The notes beneath the pieces are model-generated. The model was not told where the DNA came from, ran no database searches, and was given only the letters and a program-made list of their open reading frames with translations. Below are positions 45,894-55,559 of a stretch of DNA of 64,000 bases, one piece after another. This DNA comes from Rhabdophis nuchalis. Lineage: Eukaryota; Chordata; Lepidosauria; Squamata; Natricidae. The DNA is taken from contig CM077645.1 in the NCBI GenBank assembly GCA_039707465.1, positions 159,967,003-160,031,002 on the forward strand. Reading direction: 5' to 3'. Positions within the stretch are counted from its first letter, which is position 1. The number at the start of each line of letters is the position of its first letter. Position numbers and translations under genes: made by a program.

Positions 45894-46034
45894 AAATATT
45901 AAAATATTAACAATAGATACAACACTAAAAAAAACAAAGGCAAGTACCATAAGATTCCCTATTAATCTACCAGCCACCTCTAAAATAGAGTGCTGCCATC
46001 AGAGCCCAAAGCCAACCAGCAGGGCCATGTTTTT

Positions 46035-48022
46035 TTTTTTTTATATTGAAAAAGTTTTATTGGTTTTACATTTTTTCTATAGGGTAGGGTAAGGGATACA
46101 AAGAAATTTTGAGAGCATTCACGTCAGAGTCATCGGCCCTTCCGAGACCTCAAAATACACAATAAAAAAATAACCAAAAAAAAGCATTTTTCATAACACT
46201 ACAAGGTAAAAGCAAGTACATATACCTAAATTCTCAGTTCCATGCTGTCAGACATTTACAAAAAATCCAGAAAATATTATGCAAAATTGTTCAGAAAAAT
46301 CAAGGCAAAGTTATTTTTTCGATCTAAGTCTCTTGGCTATTGTATCTTCTTTTTCTCCTCCCTGCCCCCCAGCGGGCGGGGCCATGGCCCCCTCCGTCCC
46401 CCCTGGATCTTCCCCCACGGCAGAGGAATGTTTTTTAAGAAAGGCTTCCGCCTCAGCAACTGTTTTAATCCTCACTCTTCCTCCTTCCCAGAACACCAGC
46501 ATCCCTTCGGGTGTCACCCACTTGAACCAAATCCCATGATCAAACAATGTTTTAGACAAGAAGGAAAATTTCCTTCTTGCATCTCTAATCTTTCTAGGGA
46601 TCTGCTTCAAGATAGCAACCGTTTTTTGTTGATAGATTAACGGACTTTCTCTCTGCACTTTCAGGATTTCCTCTCTGGTTGACCTTCTAACAAATTTCAC
46701 ATGTATCTCTCTAGGCACTTCATTTATCCTGGCATATGCTGAGTTAATTCTATAGGCTAGGTCAATGTCCCCCCTGATCTCATCTTTAGGTTTTTGTAAA
46801 TAGTCTGCTAAAATTGTGCTCATAAGATCAGGGAGGCATTCACCAGATTCCTCAAGAATGTTCTGAAATCTCAAAAAATATGTCATTCTTTCCATATCAA
46901 TCCTAGACACATGCCCATCTGTTTCCCCAACCTCTTTAGTAACATTTTTAATCTCTCCCTTAACCCCCACCAACCCCCCTTCCAATTCTTCAGTCTTCTG
47001 TGTGTTTTCCAGCACTTGCTTCCGTGTGTCCAATAGCTCCTTCTTGAAATTGATGTTTTCAGCCCTCTGGGCCTGAATTTCTTTTACCAAAGTTTGTATA
47101 ACAGTTTCAAGAGAAGCCATCCGTTGTTCTAAACTTGTCAATGCTGTTTCTTGAGCCATGCTTAACTGTTAGAGTCAGTGCCACCAAAATGGCGTTTTCA
47201 GGGTGGGGTTGGTGAGACTAACCGGGAGCCAAAAGTTCAGATCAAGGTTGAAACGTTGTAAAATTCAGGAACCAAGAGAGAGACAATTTTCCAACTCAAT
47301 AGTTATAATAGCGAAGGTACTCCAGAAAGGAACCACAAATCCAACAAGAGAAAAATTCTTCATTAATATCCAGAGAGAGTCCCAATTGTAAAGAGACGCT
47401 GGGAATTTTCCATAGTTGAAATAGTCAGGCAGGGACAAAGAAAAGCCACCTTCCACCGCCCATCTCAGAGCCCAGAGGAGAGAGTAGAAAAATAAATTTT
47501 TTAACCAGCCAGACCTAGAAACAATGTTGCAAGTAGCCGCATACCACTTTCCCTTGTTAGAGACAGTCCGGATTTAAGATTTCCGCTTTCTCTTCCAGAG
47601 AAGCCATTTTAGAGTGCCGCTTAAGTCCGAGGAGGGGTTTTTAAAAACAAACACCCCCCTCCCAGTCCGTTCAGCCTGGCTGGCAGCAAGGAAAAAAAAA
47701 GTCTTTTTAAACTCACTCTCCCTCGCAGCTGAAGCCTCAGCAAACCTTCCGATCTCTTCCGCTCAGCCCTCTACATTGAAGTGAATGGCGCCGACAGCCG
47801 TTGGCGAAGGGAGAACCCCCCGCAGCATGTTCCTCCTCACCTAGGTCGCGGAGGGGATCGCTCTCCCCACCGCCGTGAGGAAGAACGTCTCCTCCGAGCC
47901 GACCCTACGGGAGACCTCCGGTAACCGGAGTGTCTCGCCCCCGTGGGGGGGCAGAAAAGGCAACAAAGCGGCGAGCAAGCCCCAGGCTCGCCCGTCGCTG
48001 CTGGAGCCGGAACCGGAACCGC
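46035..48022 (-). mobile_element. Full-length L1-lineage ORF1-only retroelement (HAL1-like)
   Basis: Read on the minus strand: a GC- and CpG-rich 5' region of about 860 bp (48022-47160), one ORF (47159-46311), about 270 bp of 3' UTR, and a poly(A) tail (the poly(T) at 46031-46042). The 19-mer ccagcagggccatgttttt occurs on both sides, at 46016-46034 and 48023-48041. This marks both ends of the insertion. There is no room for ORF2 (endonuclease and reverse transcriptase). Two 5'-truncated relatives (17505-17940 and 49153-49473) have the same 3' UTR directly after ORF1. The missing ORF2 is therefore a family property and not a deletion in this copy. Confidence 0.85.
46311..47159 (-). CDS. L1 ORF1p-like RNA-binding protein (intact, 282 aa)
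   Basis: In L1 elements ORF1p is a trimeric RNA-binding chaperone that packages the element RNA; I infer that role here. Residues 1-95 are rich in regularly spaced Leu, Ile, Val, Glu and Lys and look like a coiled coil. About 95-170 match the RRM-like core: YFLRFQNILEE at 94-104, then LAYRINS at 134-140, and VPREIHVKFVRRSTREEIL at 148-166. About 175-242 match the C-terminal domain: KIRDARRKFSFL, then GIWFKWVTPEG, then the end of a beta-rich unit. A Gly/Pro-rich linker and a basic tail (KRLRSKK) follow. The start is the first ATG in frame. No frameshift or stop is visible, which is unusual for a retroelement copy of any age. Confidence 0.8.
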   Translation of the reverse strand: MAQETALTSLEQRMASLETVIQTLVKEIQAQRAENINFKKELLDTRKQVLENTQKTEELEGGLVGVKGEIKNVTKEVGETDGHVSRIDMERMTYFLRFQNILEESGECLPDLMSTILADYLQKPKDEIRGDIDLAYRINSAYARINEVPREIHVKFVRRSTREEILKVQRESPLIYQQKTVAILKQIPRKIRDARRKFSFLSKTLFDHGIWFKWVTPEGMLVFWEGGRVRIKTVAEAEAFLKKHSSAVGEDPGGTEGAMAPPAGGQGGEKEDTIAKRLRSKK

Positions 48023-48372
48023 CCAGCAGGGCCATGTTTTTAATGCCCTTCTGCAAGGCCAAAAATGTGGGGAAAGACTTCACAAGAAATGCTGTGGTGG
48101 GATTGGGGCCACAGCAGAAATGGTTCTGCTCCTAGATCGCGCCAACCAAAACTTTTGACTGCCAGGATCTACAGCAAGCCCCTTCTGCCAGAGTGAATGG
48201 AGTGAGCCAATCCCATTTGGACAAGACTGTTCCTTAGATAAGCTGATCTCATGCAATCGAGTCCTTTAAAAATCAGAGCCGTCTTTACACCATTTTGGGC
48301 CCCTGGGCATAGAAATAGTGTTGGGCCCCCGGGCAAAAGCCCAACGGGCCTATGCGTTAAGACGGCATTGCA

Positions 48373-48498
48373 GCCGCCGCCGGCTGCGGAGCTTTCCTTG
48401 CTCCTCCCGCTCCGACCAGCCCACCCTGGCTCCCCTCCCGCCCACCGGCTTCCCCTGCCCTGGCGGATGGAGAACGTGTTCGCCTCTGGGCCGGCAAG
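48373..48498 (+). promoter_or_regulatory. CpG-rich captured 5' UTR or promoter-proximal segment
   Basis: The bases before the raver-like ATG are GC-rich with many CpG dinucleotides ('gccgccgccggctgcgg', 'ctcccgctccgacc'). This is unlike the AT-rich flanks and typical of a vertebrate CpG-island first exon. Whether promoter activity came with it cannot be told from sequence alone. Confidence 0.4.
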
Positions 48499-48663
48499 AT
48501 GGCGGCATCGGCGGGGTCCGGGGAGCCTGACCTGGGGGCGGGCGGGGAGCCCCGCGCTCTCTCCCTGGAGGAGATCGCCCGCCGGCTGCAGAGCACAAGG
48601 TGGGAGCTGAGCAACAGGCGCAAGATTCTGCTGAGGAACCTGCCCGCCGAAAGCGGCAGCCAG
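48499..48663 (+). pseudogene. Raver-family first coding exon (RAVER2-like), transposon-borne
   Basis: The 55 codons begin MAASAGSGEPDLGAGGEPRA and include SLEEIARRLQSTRWELSNRR then KILLRNLP. This resembles the N-terminus of vertebrate raver proteins (ribonucleoprotein PTB-binding, three RRMs). The ELSNRRKIL-[VL]-[KR]-NLP block that opens RRM1 is closer to RAVER2 than to RAVER1 in my memory. The last codon is CAG, followed by gtgggt, a good splice donor in phase 0, at the exon 1 boundary expected before the 'EVHDLL' residues. About 125 bp of CpG-rich 5' UTR precede the ATG. No second exon is found in the 15 kb downstream, and the segment lies within a transposon with its own target duplication. 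It is therefore almost certainly a captured fragment and not the resident gene. Confidence 0.55.
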
Positions 48664-49152
48664 GTGGGTGGTGAAGAGGCAGAATCATTTGCCCAGGGGC
48701 CCCCTATGATCGTGGGCCCCTGGGCAAATGCCCAATGGGCCTATGCATTAAGACGGCATTGTTAAAAATAACAGTCAACGCCTTGGATTGGACCTGGAAG
48801 CAAACTAGCAACCTTTGCAGCTCGGGCAACAACACTGTTTTGTGTTCCATCCTAGGGGTGGCCAGAACTATCAGAGCTGCTGCATTTTGTACCAATTGTA
48901 GTTTCAAAATACTCTTCAAGAATATATCCATCCAAGCACTGTAAAAACAGAGGCATAACAGTGATTCTGCTCAGTAAGCAAAAATCTGCATGTTCACCAT
49001 TGGCTACCCCTTGCCCCATACTGGGAAACGGTACTATTGAGAAGTAAATATATTTCTCTGACCTTAATAAGGTTTGCACTCTTGATGCATCCCCTAAAAG
49101 GCAGAGGTGGAAGGTGGGATGCAATAGTTGTCAAGATATAAGAGTTTTTAGG

Positions 49153-49473
49153 AGAAAAAGAAGATACAATAGCCAAGAGACTTAGATCAAAAAAATAACT
49201 TTGCCTTGATTTTACTGAACAATTTTGCATAATATTTTCTGGATTTTTTGTAAATGTCTGACAGCATGGAATTGAGAATTTAGGTATATGTACTTGCTTT
49301 TACCTTGTAGTGTTATGAAAAATGCTTTTTTTGGTTATTTTTTTATTGTGTATTTTGAGGTCTCGGAAGGGCCGACGACTTTGACGTGAATGCTCTCAAA
49401 ATTTCTTTGTATCCCTTACCCTATCCTATAGAAAAAATGTAAAACCAATAAAACTTTTTCAATATAAAAAAAA
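49153..49473 (+). mobile_element. 5'-truncated ORF1-only retroelement with target duplication
   Basis: It starts with the last codons of ORF1 (EKEDTIAKRLRSKK-like, then a stop). It continues through the 3' UTR, including 'gaagggccgacgactttgac', and ends in poly(A). Identical 20-mers starting aagatataagag lie at 49133-49152 and 49474-49493. By eye its 3' UTR is nearly the same as that of the full-length copy 1.1 kb away in the opposite orientation. Confidence 0.9.
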
Positions 49474-49539
49474 AAGATATAAGAGTTTTTAGGTGAAAAC
49501 TAAAACAAACAGAAAAAGAGCTGATATTCAAGAAGCTGT

Positions 49540-50740
49540 TATGGGATCTGAAATTTTGGACAATTACATTCAGTGATCAATTTTTCCCTCTTTTACATGA
49601 GGATATTGAGAAAGTGACTAAGTTGTAACTTCTGAAGGACTTGGGTGAAGTGGATTATTTGGAGTCATTTTGGTCAGATTTTAAATCTGTACAGCAGTAC
49701 AAAGATGGCATTGATCATATTTGTTGATAACTTTGGTAGAAATGGGAAGGAGTGGTGCATCTGTCCTGGTTCTTCTTGATTTCTCACTGCTTTCAGTACC
49801 ATCAATCATAGTATTCTTCTGGACAGGCTAAGAAACTTGTTCCTGTTGTTCTGATGATACTCTTCTTTCCTCTGTGATTGATTCCAGTCACAGCTGACCT
49901 GGATAAAGAGCCAGCATGAGAAGTAGCACATATTTGACAAAGGAACCTTTTTAACCTCTGCATAAAGATGCTGGGTGAAGTCATCTGTTGGTACAGTTTC
50001 AAGTGTCATCATTATGCTGGTGATCTTCAGTTATGTGTCTCAACTCCTGCTGAACCAAATGGGTCTGTAAAGAATTGGACGGGAAGGTCAAAAAGGCTTA
50101 GGCTGAACATCAAAGATTAAGTGAATCTTCTGCTCCTGGGGATTTTTCAGGTCTGAATGGGACATTTAAATGGGACTGGTGCACAATTAGGGGTCTTCCT
50201 TGACTCCCAGCTTCTTCATGAGAAGTAGATTGACTGGCCAGGGGATCTTGTGATGAACTCAAATTCATCTTGTACATTTAATTGTGTCCACTTGTGAATC
50301 AGGAACCCCTACTCATTCAGGCATTCGTCATCCCTCATCTGGATTACTACAATGCATTCCCTTGCAGACCACTCAGAAGCATCAACTGATCCAAAATCAT
50401 ATGAGCAGCTATGGATACATCTCAGTATAGCCAAGGAACATCTCTGCTATCTAAAGTGCACTGGTTACTAGTGAGCTTCTGGGTGCAATTCAAGGTGCTG
50501 GTTATCACATCATGCCATAGTCTTATTATTTCTGGGACTGTTTTTCGTCCATGTTTTTCTGCCTATCCTTTAATGCCTGATAGGCTAGCGTGCTTTACCT
50601 TCTATCAGCCAATGCCAGCTGATGCATGTCTTCAGAGTTGTGGCCCCACTCACTCAAAGACCATTTATCCAGAGGTCCAAAGAACCCTAAACATGCTGTC
50701 ATGTAGACAAGTCTTAGGAGATCTGACTGTTTCCCACGCA
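49540..50740 (+). mobile_element. Decayed CR1/L2-type LINE
   Basis: Across several frames one can follow 'VLVLLDFSLL' then 'STINHSILLDRL' near 49770-49830, and 'IPHLDYYNAFPCRPL' near 50330-50370. 'LHWLLVSFWVQFKVLVIT' lies near 50455-50500. These blocks are in the correct order for reverse transcriptase through the C-terminal region of a CR1/L2 LINE. There are many stops; the copy is old. Confidence 0.65.
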
Positions 50741-50751
50741 TTGGGCTAAAC

Positions 50752-50857
50752 CAGGGGTGTCCAAACTTGGAAACTTGTGGACTTCAATCTGGCTGGCTGG
50801 GGAATTCTGGGAGTTGAAGTCCTTAAGTCTTAAAGTTTCCAAGTTTGGACACCCCTG
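50752..50857. mobile_element. Palindromic hAT-type MITE, 106 bp
   Basis: It starts CAGGGGTGTCCAAACTTGGA and ends with its reverse complement. A perfect 8-bp duplication, ggctaaac, lies at 50744-50751 and 50858-50865. Confidence 0.95.
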
Positions 50858-50865
50858 GGCTAAAC

Positions 50866-52239
50866 ATTGTGTGAGCTCATTGTGTACCAGTTGATTATTA
50901 TAATGTTGGTTACAATCTCATCTTTTTTATTATTTTGATTATTGTTGACCTTTTATGTTTTTAATTCACACACCACCTGAAGCCACTCTCCATAGGCTCT
51001 CCATAGGCTGCCTACAAATGCAGGAGACAAATGTAAACAAACAAACAAACAAACAAACAAACAAAGTAAGTAAGTATCTTCAGCATTCTGATGTAAAAGA
51101 CCTGTGGTTCTGAAAATGTTTCCAACACAATTACTTAACATAGAACTTAAAATCCTGAACTATTCTGTGATGGTTTGTTTGTCTTAATAATGGTTTTCTT
51201 TCCTTGTTGTTAACAAAGTCACTTTCGCTCTTTTTACAATGAATGTGTTTGCAAAGTATGGCAGCGTTCTTCATTGATTTTGTGGGGGAAAACTGCATTT
51301 ATCTAGGCGTGGGCATCACTGAATATAAAGAAACATTCAATGGAAAATTGCTATAAGGAAAGAAAGAATATGGATTTGTGGATAGGTCCACACTACATGC
51401 CAAGCTATGACAGTTTATCTAGTTTTGTTCAGCACATTCTATTAACCCAACCATTTTGGTTTGTAACAAATGGTTCTGTATTTCTTTTGAGAACCCAGCA
51501 AATTCTGGTTCACCCAATAAACGCTGATCAAACATGGCTTATTATCCTAGTTGAATCCAACCAAATACTTTCTGAAAAGGAACGGACTGTAGAAGATTGC
51601 TCAAATGATGGAGATTAAATGGTTAAAGACATATTGGAAAGAAATCTGAGATATTCTCACATTTATATACCAAAACAACAATATTGCTATGAACGTACTC
51701 ATTTTGAATGATATTTATTTTTCATTACTCATTGAGCTACATATTTACTTATCCATAATGCAATGGGGGGTGCATAGTCACACAATTCATTGAGAAAAGA
51801 ACAGTGCAGAAAACCAAATGAAACAGAGGATATAACCCTTGCTTTACTTCATTATGCAAAAGACAGTTGCTAGGTGATATAGGCCTCAAATATGCCTTGT
51901 TGTTTTGTTCTCAATTTCTAAGAGATTTCATATTCAATGGGTGCACTTTACTTGAAGACTACCACAGCCTTTTAAGAAAAAAAAAAGTTAAGCAAAACTG
52001 ATAAACTTTTTTTTCCAGCAATGGAGTATGCTGTATTTATGTTTAAAAAACCCCAAAATTTGTAAAATTACTTCAGACAAAACTTAAGGAGGGAAACTCT
52101 ACATGTGGGGACACTGCAATAAGTTCAGAACATATGGTTTTTATCACATTTTTGTAATTGTGTCTATTTCTGATTGCAAGCAATCAGAAATAGACCTAGT
52201 CATAACGAAGGATAGCTAATTTGTTTGAGATTTTAGTTG
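50866..52239. other. No recognisable gene
   Basis: AT-rich sequence with a short (AAAC)n run at 51035-51066. Confidence 0.5.
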
Positions 52240-52241
52240 CT

Positions 52242-52312
52242 GCTGCTGCCTCCTCCTCCTCCTCCTCCTCCTCCCCCTCCCCCTCCTCCTCCTCCTCCTC
52301 CTCCTCCTCCCT
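52242..52312. repeat. (CCT)n microsatellite
   Basis: About 70 bases of CTC/CCT units with two short interruptions. On the minus strand it directly follows the stop and short 3' end of the LINE fragment at 52311-52574. Confidence 0.95.
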
Positions 52313-52574
52313 AGTGTATTCCCAGTGAAAGGTTTGCTTTTTGGATCATTGAATGCCACTTTGTACAATCAGCTGTGTCTCCAGGGTACAGGTCCACACC
52401 TTGCATGTCTTTGTTGATGGTGTCTTGCCATCTCTGTTTTGGGCACCTGCAAAGTTGCTGACCATTAACTTCTAGTCGGTAGGCTCTCTTAGCAATGGTG
52501 GAAGGTGCTGCTCTCCGAACATGTTCATACCACTGGAGCTGGCCTTCTGTCATCTTCTCTATAATTGGTGCCAC
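52311..52574 (-). pseudogene. RTE-like LINE ORF C-terminus
   Basis: The frame reads QLQWYEHVRRAAPSTIAKRA, then 'CPKQRWQDTINKDMQGVDL' and 'DCTKWHSMIQKANLSLG'. These are the WYGHV-R-x(n)-AKRA, RPKxRWxDxxxxDM and D-x-x-K-W-R blocks of RTE/Bov-B-related LINE C-termini. The upstream part is absent. The 3' side is the GGA/CCT microsatellite. Confidence 0.65.
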
Positions 52575-53479
52575 ACTAAAATGCTGTCAAATGGTTTCAT
52601 TTGTGATGTGTCAAGAAGGGAAATTCCCAATATCCAATGGAGCATTTGCATTTCCATGAAACGCATCCCTCAGTTCAGGATTATAGCTAAGAGTCAAAAA
52701 TCCAGAACTGGTTAGTGAAAAGTACAAAGGAGAGGGAGAGGGAGAGAGGGAAAGTGCCATTTGCTTTAGAGGTCAGTATAACAATTAACCTCTGATATTA
52801 AGTCAAGAAATATTCAAAATGTTAAAAAAGTTCAGAGTTGTGCATTAGGATAAGCAACTTTCATGTGGTACTTTTTGCAACAATTAACAGATATACAGTA
52901 AATCTATTCATGCTGGCTATTGGTATGGTTGCTCTGCCCACATCCATTGATTGATTCTGGGAGTCAATTGCTGATGTATTTCTTGGGGTGACAATAATTT
53001 GTCTCCCAGGCAGACATGTCCTGGGACTATCGCTGAGAGCTGTGCAAATCTTAGAAGGACAGTTTTGCTTTGAAGAAGACCTGGGCAAAGAATTTCTTCC
53101 AACCTGTTGTACAAACAAATTTACCTTTTCTCTTCAAATAACAATAAAGTTATCAACTTGCTTCACATTGCTTTGTTTCCAATCCCTTCTCAGATAACAC
53201 GTAAACACTATCCTCTTCTAACTTTGCTAGATACTGCTGGGATCAATCTGGGAAGACCGCTTTCTTCTCAGACTTCCTACGTGGCTTTTGCCAAAGTTGG
53301 AAAACTGTGGTTTGATTAACATTGCTGACAAGCCCTGTCATATCAGGGTTTGTCAACCATTGGTCAAACTTGTGGGAAATTGTTTGATTGAAGAAACATT
53401 TATCAAATTACTAAGTTTTGGCAAACAGCGTGTGAGAATATAATGCTCACCTGTCTCCAAAGGCACCGAGAGATACAAC
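52575..53479. other. No recognisable gene
   Basis: Unique-looking sequence with short overlapping frames. Confidence 0.5.
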
Positions 53480-53793
53480 ACCATTAAAGGTAAATAAATC
53501 CCTGTGGATTTTACCCGACAATTAGTAGCCAACTTTAGGGGGAGGTGCTCATCTTCATTTCCAGGGCATTAAGCCAGCACTATCTGAAGACATTTCTGAG
53601 GTCATGTGGCCAGTGTGACATCATGCTGCAGCGTAGAGCATGAAACAAAACATGGAATGCTGTTGCTTCCCACTGAAGTGGTACCTATTTAACTACTTGC
53701 GCTTACATGCTGCTCGGCTGGCAGGAACTGAGGCAATTGACAGAAGCACCCTCTGTCATGCAGTGGTAGGACTTGGACCACCAGAGTATAGAC

Positions 53794-54308
53794 CAGTGAT
53801 GGCAAACCTATGGCAGGCGTGCAAGAGGTGGCACGCAGAGCCCTCTCTGTGGGCACGCAATCTGTTGCCAGCTGCTCTTCTGGTTTTTATGGTTACCTGA
53901 AAATGGACCAGAAAAAAGGCCGTAAAATGCCCCCAAAACCAGTCTGAAAATGGCCGAAAAACAGACTGAAAAACAGACTGAAAACTTTCCAAAAATGGCC
54001 TGAAAATGCTCCCCAAAACAGCCTGAAAATGCCCCCAAAACAGACTGAAAAACAGACTGAAAACATCCCCAAAATGGCCTGAAAATGTCCCCCAAACCAG
54101 TCTGAAAATGCTCCCCAAAACATCCTGAAAATTGCCCAAAAACAGCCTGACAACTGCCTGAAAAACAGACTGAAAATGGCCAAAACCAAGCATTGTGCGT
54201 CAGCCAGCTGGTCTTTGGGTTTCCTGCATTCTGGTGCGCACACATGGACATGCATACACATTGCATTCCGGTTTGGGCACTCCGTGCTGAAAAGGTATGC
54301 CATCACTG
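53794..54308. mobile_element. hAT-type element (CAGTGATGGCA ends), 515 bp
   Basis: It begins CAGTGATGGCAAACCTATGG and ends, read in reverse, CAGTGATGGCATACCTTTTC. The 8-bp flanks gtatagac (53786-53793) and gtacagac (54309-54316) differ at one base. Most of the interior is a tandem array. The long minus-strand frames here (repeats of F-S-x-x-F and G-x-F) are by-products of that array and not a protein. Confidence 0.9.
53896..54190. repeat. Minisatellite inside the hAT element
   Basis: A tandem array of units alternating 'aaacagactgaaaa', 'gcccccaaaac' and 'ggcctgaaaatg'. The unit is about 16-17 bp and imperfect. It fills over half of the hAT. Confidence 0.85.
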
Positions 54309-54359
54309 GTACAGACCTTCTCTCGTGTTTTTTTAAGTCACCGAGCCACTACGCCTCTG

Positions 54360-55559
54360 ACAGCACCATTGCAGAAGCATTTTTTAGCTTTGGCAAGTGA
54401 GGTGAAGCATTGAGAAAGCAAAAAAATTGTTAAGGTAATGTACATTGCTGTTTGTTTCACCAAAGACCATCATCTCATATCACAGTACAAAGGGTTTCAT
54501 GAAAACAAAAATTAAGTTTTCTCCCACCTCGTGCATATAAAACTTAGTAGGAAATTTAGAAAGAAATTAAAAAAAAACCAAAGGACCCTTTGTATCAATG
54601 TAATAACACACAAGTGACCATACTATGCTATTTACTGCAGCAAAAAGCTCATAATGTTTGCTCTGGAACTCACTAGCAGGCAGAAGGGAAGAAAAACTCA
54701 AGATAGTTGCTGCCAGCTTCATACTCATTAAAGAATAACCCATGTAGAATAAATAAGTTGTACCCAAGAGATGGCTTACAAAATTGGTTCATCTCCTCAA
54801 AGCTCCTGCAGTAATACTGTAGAAACCCAGCTAAATTCAACTTAATTCCCTCAGTTTCTAAATGCCACATTTATGGGTCTCTCCTGTCACAGTCCTCCAT
54901 TTGAACCCTTGTCCCAATTTCTCCTAATCCGTGTATTGTTCCAGATTCTTTTGCTTTATCGGAGTTATAACAAGACACACATAATGCAGTCTTACTGCTT
55001 TAAGGGCCCAAAAAATATCATTTTTAAAAAAGGCAAGACTGAAATCATCAGTATTTACTTTTAAGAATGTCCTAGTTGCTGTTATTTCTCAAAGCTACTT
55101 CTAACAAAAATTTCTCAGCTTCCTTTCACCCTAATTGTACTTGCCTTGCAATGCCTCAAGTAGAAATGATGCATGGCAATGCCCCCATTGTAATTGCTTT
55201 AAATTAAAAATCAATTATAAGCTTGCTAATTACAGGCTAGTAACTCTGGGTCAGAATTAAGAGCAATGGCTGAACAGACAGAGGGCAGGCATTACACAAC
55301 CTCGGTTTCATGGAGGCCACATTTATACTAAAGGTGGGTTGGTAATTACTGCTACTACTGACAGTTTTTAGCAAGAAACTTTACCCAGGAACAAACATTG
55401 TATCCTGCTTATGCTTAACCTAATGTAATATGACATGCAATGATTAAATGGCTTGGCAAAATAATTGATAATCCAACTCAGATAGTCATCAGGCTAAAGA
55501 TAGTGAGGTTGGCTGGCCAATGGAAACCATATCACTTTGGAATGAAGGTGCATAAGCTA
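54360..55559. other. No recognisable gene
   Basis: AT-rich unique-looking sequence. Confidence 0.5.

Larger units (their letters stand above)
48274..48761 (+). mobile_element. hAT-type element carrying a captured host exon, 488 bp
   Basis: It is flanked by a perfect 8-bp duplication, ttaaaaat (48266-48273 and 48762-48769). The left end starts CAGAGCCGTCTTTACA and the right end in reverse starts CAATGCCGTCTTAATG. The outermost parts are two copies of one short MITE-like unit. A complete left copy spans about 48274-48370, and a partial right copy (about 48684-48761) includes a 17-bp inverted repeat. Both contain 'gggcccctgggca' and finish 'taagacggcattg'. Between them lies 313 bp of CpG-rich sequence unrelated to transposons, described separately. 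The layout resembles a composite or Pack-type transposon. Confidence 0.8.
45940..48945 (-). mobile_element. Decayed CR1-type LINE receiving two insertions
   Basis: Pieces at about 45950-46015, 48042-48273 and 48770-48945 line up in order with a minus-strand CR1 like that at 43546-44207. For example, 'cagtcaacgccttggattgg' parallels 'catcaacaccttgaagcgca', and 'gctgctgcattttgtaccaa' parallels 'gctgcattctgtactaac'. The gaps are the ORF1-only retroelement and the exon-carrying hAT. This makes the CR1 copy the oldest layer. Confidence 0.65.
53480..54355 (-). mobile_element. Diverged Sauria-like SINE split by a hAT element
   Basis: The tail side is 'aaaggtaaataaatccctgt' at 53486 and the body is 'gaagtggtacctatttaact'. 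The B-box side is near 53768-53785. After the hAT (53794-54308) it resumes with 'aagtcaccgagccactacgc', the tRNA-like head. Joining across the hAT restores the usual SINE order. Confidence 0.75.

Noticed and set aside
48350..48688. Minus-strand GC-rich frames of 88-112 codons
   Set aside because: Shadows of the CpG-rich captured exon; the plus strand has the conserved protein block and a splice donor.
53756..54306. Three overlapping Phe/Ser/Gly-rich minus-strand frames of 137-152 codons
   Set aside because: They come from the minisatellite in the hAT. The same short unit is read in all three frames, so this is not a gene.
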